Origin: Monarcha castaneiventris obscurior
Taxonomy: Eukaryota; Chordata; Aves; Passeriformes; Monarchidae
DNA: 64,000 nucleotides
Assembly (NCBI GenBank): GCA_026261815.1
Contig: JAMPIT010000884.1
Span: 14,521,001-14,585,000, forward strand
Direction of reading: 5' to 3'
The notes under the pieces were generated by a model that saw only the letters and a program-made list of their open reading frames with translations, made no database searches and was not told the origin of the DNA. The position numbers were made by a program, and so were the translations under genes. Below, piece by piece: positions 60,750 to 64,000 of the stretch (position 1 is the first letter of the stretch; each line of letters starts with the position of its first letter).

Positions 60750-63700
60750 CAATTTGTATGATCTACTTGTACATTGCATGCAGATGAATCTACCATCACT
60801 AGTTGTGAAAATCGTCATCGTCACTTCCAGAATTTCCCAAGGATTTTCTCTGTTCTCCTTAGGAAGACTCCCATTAAAATCCTCGTAAATATCTGCGCTC
60901 CCAAGCACACTAACAAATAAATCTAGTTAGTTAATCTGAGAGCAGCAGAGCTAATGAAGACTGTTTCCCAAATCCCCACTCAATATATCCAAGTCTTCCT
61001 CTACGCTACTTCCAACCTCCCTCCACTCCTTCATTCTTGTTCAAAATGAGGACACAGCACAGCACCTCCCTCCTGGATTCCCTAATTACTGAATAGGGAA
61101 GAGGCAGCACAAGAGCTATATTTGTGCTGCTTGGCCAGCCGGCACATATATGCTCCCAGAAAGAAAATAACAGGCTCACCACACACTCTTCCTTGCAGCA
61201 GGAGCCTTAATTTGCATCACCTTTTCCTCTTGCTGGTAGCCAGTTTCCACAAAATTGGTAGAACTCCCACAGTAAACTTTGGTTGAATTAATTAAGACTC
61301 CAAAGTTATTTGGAGCAGGCCGCCAGACAAACAGCGTGACAGCATAACTTGTGTTTCTTTAAGAAAGAAAGCTAAAAAAGGAAACTGTTAATAATTATTA
61401 TTTCCGTATACCATGAGGCCCAAGTTCTTGACTAAGGCCTACAAACACTACTGTGATACTTATAATAAACAGAAAATTTGCTTAACAGAAGGAACAACAG
61501 TAGATGAAATGATAACACAGCTTGCATTAATTAACAACAGGGCTCACTATTCACAGAGGAAGTTGCCATAAGTATACAGTCCTGGAGCCAAATTTTTGCT
61601 GGAGCTGAGCTCCCATTTGCTGAGGATGCTAAGACAAGACAGACATTTTCAGAAATACCAAAAAGTCAGCAATCTCTATTTAGGTATCAGCAGAAATACT
61701 GGAAGTTTAAAAAAAAAAAAAGAGTGTAGTCTCCTACTGTTCACTGCAGCTGGGAGCAAGGATGTCCCAGCAGGAGCTCTGGGCTTTTCAACTTTTTCTG
61801 GGCTTTCCACAGGGCGGGGGGCAATGGCCTCAGATTGCTTCTTCCAAGCCTGACTGTCTGAAAGGCAAATAATAGTTGTGGTAATAAACCCAACATTACT
61901 GAATCATTTATTCAGAGTAGAAACAAGCAAGCAAACAATGTTGGGGCTTTGTACTAGCATGGGAAACTTGTCTTTTAAAGATTCTTGAGAGCTCCTTCAC
62001 CTGTTTCTTAGAAGACACTGAAACATCATTAGAAATCAGTAAGATTTAATGGAATATGTAGAAGGGACCTAAATTGTGGAATGAAAGCTCCTTAGAAGAC
62101 CAGCCAGAGGCAGAGTGGAAAAGGACTTAAAAAGTGATGTGTACTTTATAACAATACCTAAACTGGTAAAGTTCACTGAAGCTAAATTTTTCCTCAGCAG
62201 AACACAGAAATCCCTTGAGAAAATACTACCATAATTTGGGGTTGGGAAATAACTCCAAAATCAAAACAAAGAAAAGCCACAAACCAGCCCAAAATGTGTA
62301 CTCAGACTTCTGATGTAATACTGTTTACCTCAGATAGCAAAATGTCCTCTTTGTGGGCCTCAAACCCCCAGAATATAGGCCTGAAAAGCAACCTCTAGAA
62401 TGAAATAGAGTTTCCTTTGCAGCTGTCCAGGTGTTCTGCACAGCAGCCTGTGAGCTGATATCACCAGATCCATCCAGAAGGCCTTCGTTTTACTGCACAC
62501 TGAAAATTACACAGGTCAGCAATACTCTCAGGAACAAATTGCAAAATGTTCCCCTCAAGTGCTGCTTAGCACACATTTGTGTGGTAAACAGTCATGCTTC
62601 ACCTTGTTATTTGTGGTTCTGCACTTATTTTTCTTTTAAACAGGAAAATAAATTAACAGATTTTCCAGTCTCTCAAACCACCTTGCTCTAGAAGTAGTCA
62701 ACTTTGCAGAGAGGCTTTTATATAATTTGCTATACATCTCCACAACCTCACTATATCAGAGACATGGGTGCACGTAAGGTCCCAGTAAATAGACCTAAAA
62801 CACCCCAAAACAATGTCACAAAATAGCAAAAAGGTAAATTTTATGAGCTTATGATGGAGCAACTATAACTGGATACAGTTCTCCTACAAAACGGGTTTTG
62901 CACCCATTGATCTTGGCTTCAAGAAGGGTTGAAAATATGCATCACAACATAAAAAGCTGGGAGAAACCAAGCTAGATAGTGGTCCTGGCATGGATCACAG
63001 GTAGGTCCTTTGCTAAGGATCCATCGTACAATGAATTATTTCTTTGGGTCTGCAAGTATTTTCCAAAAGCACTGGGCATTCTGCCATGAATTAAATATAC
63101 ATCCAGTTATATTGAATGCAGGCAGTACTGTCTTCCCCAAAAGATCCAGATTTTTCCAGTAAATCACATTGTCTCATCTCTCCCATCCCTTGCTGCCTTC
63201 ATTTTACTATCCTTATCAAAATAGTGAATTTCAAAGCACTGAAATCTGCGCTGAAAACCTGCCTCTATCAGAGCCCTCCTGTGCCAGACTGACTGAAATA
63301 CTCCTGGTTGTAACATCACGAGGATATAACCCTAAACACTGCCCTCCTCCTTAAGTTAGATTTGCTTTAGGTAATTTAGTCTTTTACAGGAAAGCATCCA
63401 TCTCTGAAATTTGATGCAGAAGTTGAGTGGTAATTGATGCAAGTTATAGTAAGTCCCAAACTGAGCTAGGTCGGAGATCTCAGTAAGAGAGAATAAAGTT
63501 GCTGCCAGATAAAATAACAACTTTTTGATCTCTTTCTTTCTTTATGCTCCTCTGTCACAACTTCACCGCGTATAAATGGAACCATAATTGTATGAATTGA
63601 CCATTATTAGGAAGAGATCAACAGCCAGAGTCACAAACTGTGTATTGTGTGCCTTGTATTATATTCAAGTAAAAAGGCTGTAACAAAGTCAAAAATCCAG

Positions 63701-64000
63701 GACATGTGCAGGAAACAGAGCCTTGGAGATGACTTGGCAAAACCATCTCTATTAGTTTAATCAAAAAGGGAAGATTAAACACTACCTGTGGCCAAGACAG
63801 ATCGTTAAAGCCAAACGATGATCTCTCAAGCAAAGGAGAGCTGTAAAGCTGAAGGCTGTAAAGATGAAGGCTTGCCAACCTCCTTAATGATAACCTTGTC
63901 CAATAATAGATTTGATTTCTTTTTCACAACTTTTGACAATCAAGAGAGAATTAGGTTTAGAACAGAGGTGTTAGGTCATCACTTTTCTACCACCACTCGT
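60750..64000. other. Non-coding DNA to window end
   Basis: No gene, RNA or named repeat was recognised. Short frames at 61596-61853, 62431-62691 and 63618-63878 have no family motifs. A13 lies at about 61708-61720. Confidence 0.55.

Overview
The window looks like nuclear DNA from a bird, probably a neoavian and perhaps a songbird. It is AT-rich with no long open frames. It carries several CR1 LINE 3' ends, recognised by the avian tail (TTCCAACC followed by one or two near-copies of ATTCTATGATTCT, or its complement), and long terminal repeats of avian endogenous retrovirus type. No bacterial, organellar or complete protein-coding gene is visible. Almost all open frames are short, lack codon structure, or are by-products of repeats.

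Layout. 1-5 kb: a minus-strand CR1 end, then a possible terminal exon (about 1880-2058) with AATAAA signals downstream. 5.2-5.9 kb: a pyrimidine-rich tract and an ancient LINE-like tail. 8.3-8.8 kb: one doubtful and one clear CR1 end. 9-23.5 kb: unremarkable intergenic or intronic DNA with microsatellites, one short tandem duplication and poly-A/T runs. 23.56-24.78 kb: a GC-richer endogenous retrovirus relic on the minus strand, with an LTR preceded by a polypurine tract. 26-28.5 kb: two CR1 fragments. 32.0 kb: a strong match to the CTCF core motif. 37.8 and 41.1 kb: CR1 ends on opposite strands. 43.7-44.6 kb: an unassigned GC-richer block. 46.0 kb: the start of a decayed LTR. 47.24-48.30 kb: a nearly complete solo LTR whose GC-rich body produces the two longest open frames in the window. 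48.3-64 kb: mostly featureless apart from a possible conserved element near 52.5 kb, a CR1 tail at 54.06 kb, an A/C-rich tract at 58.1 kb and a 40-bp near-perfect palindrome at 60.71 kb.

There is no operon-like gene cooperation to describe. The window reads as a gene desert or the inside of a long intron. What can be read with confidence is its transposon history; the few possible functional sites (terminal exon, CTCF motif, conserved block) are inferences that need comparative or expression data. I did not find a convincing new biological system.
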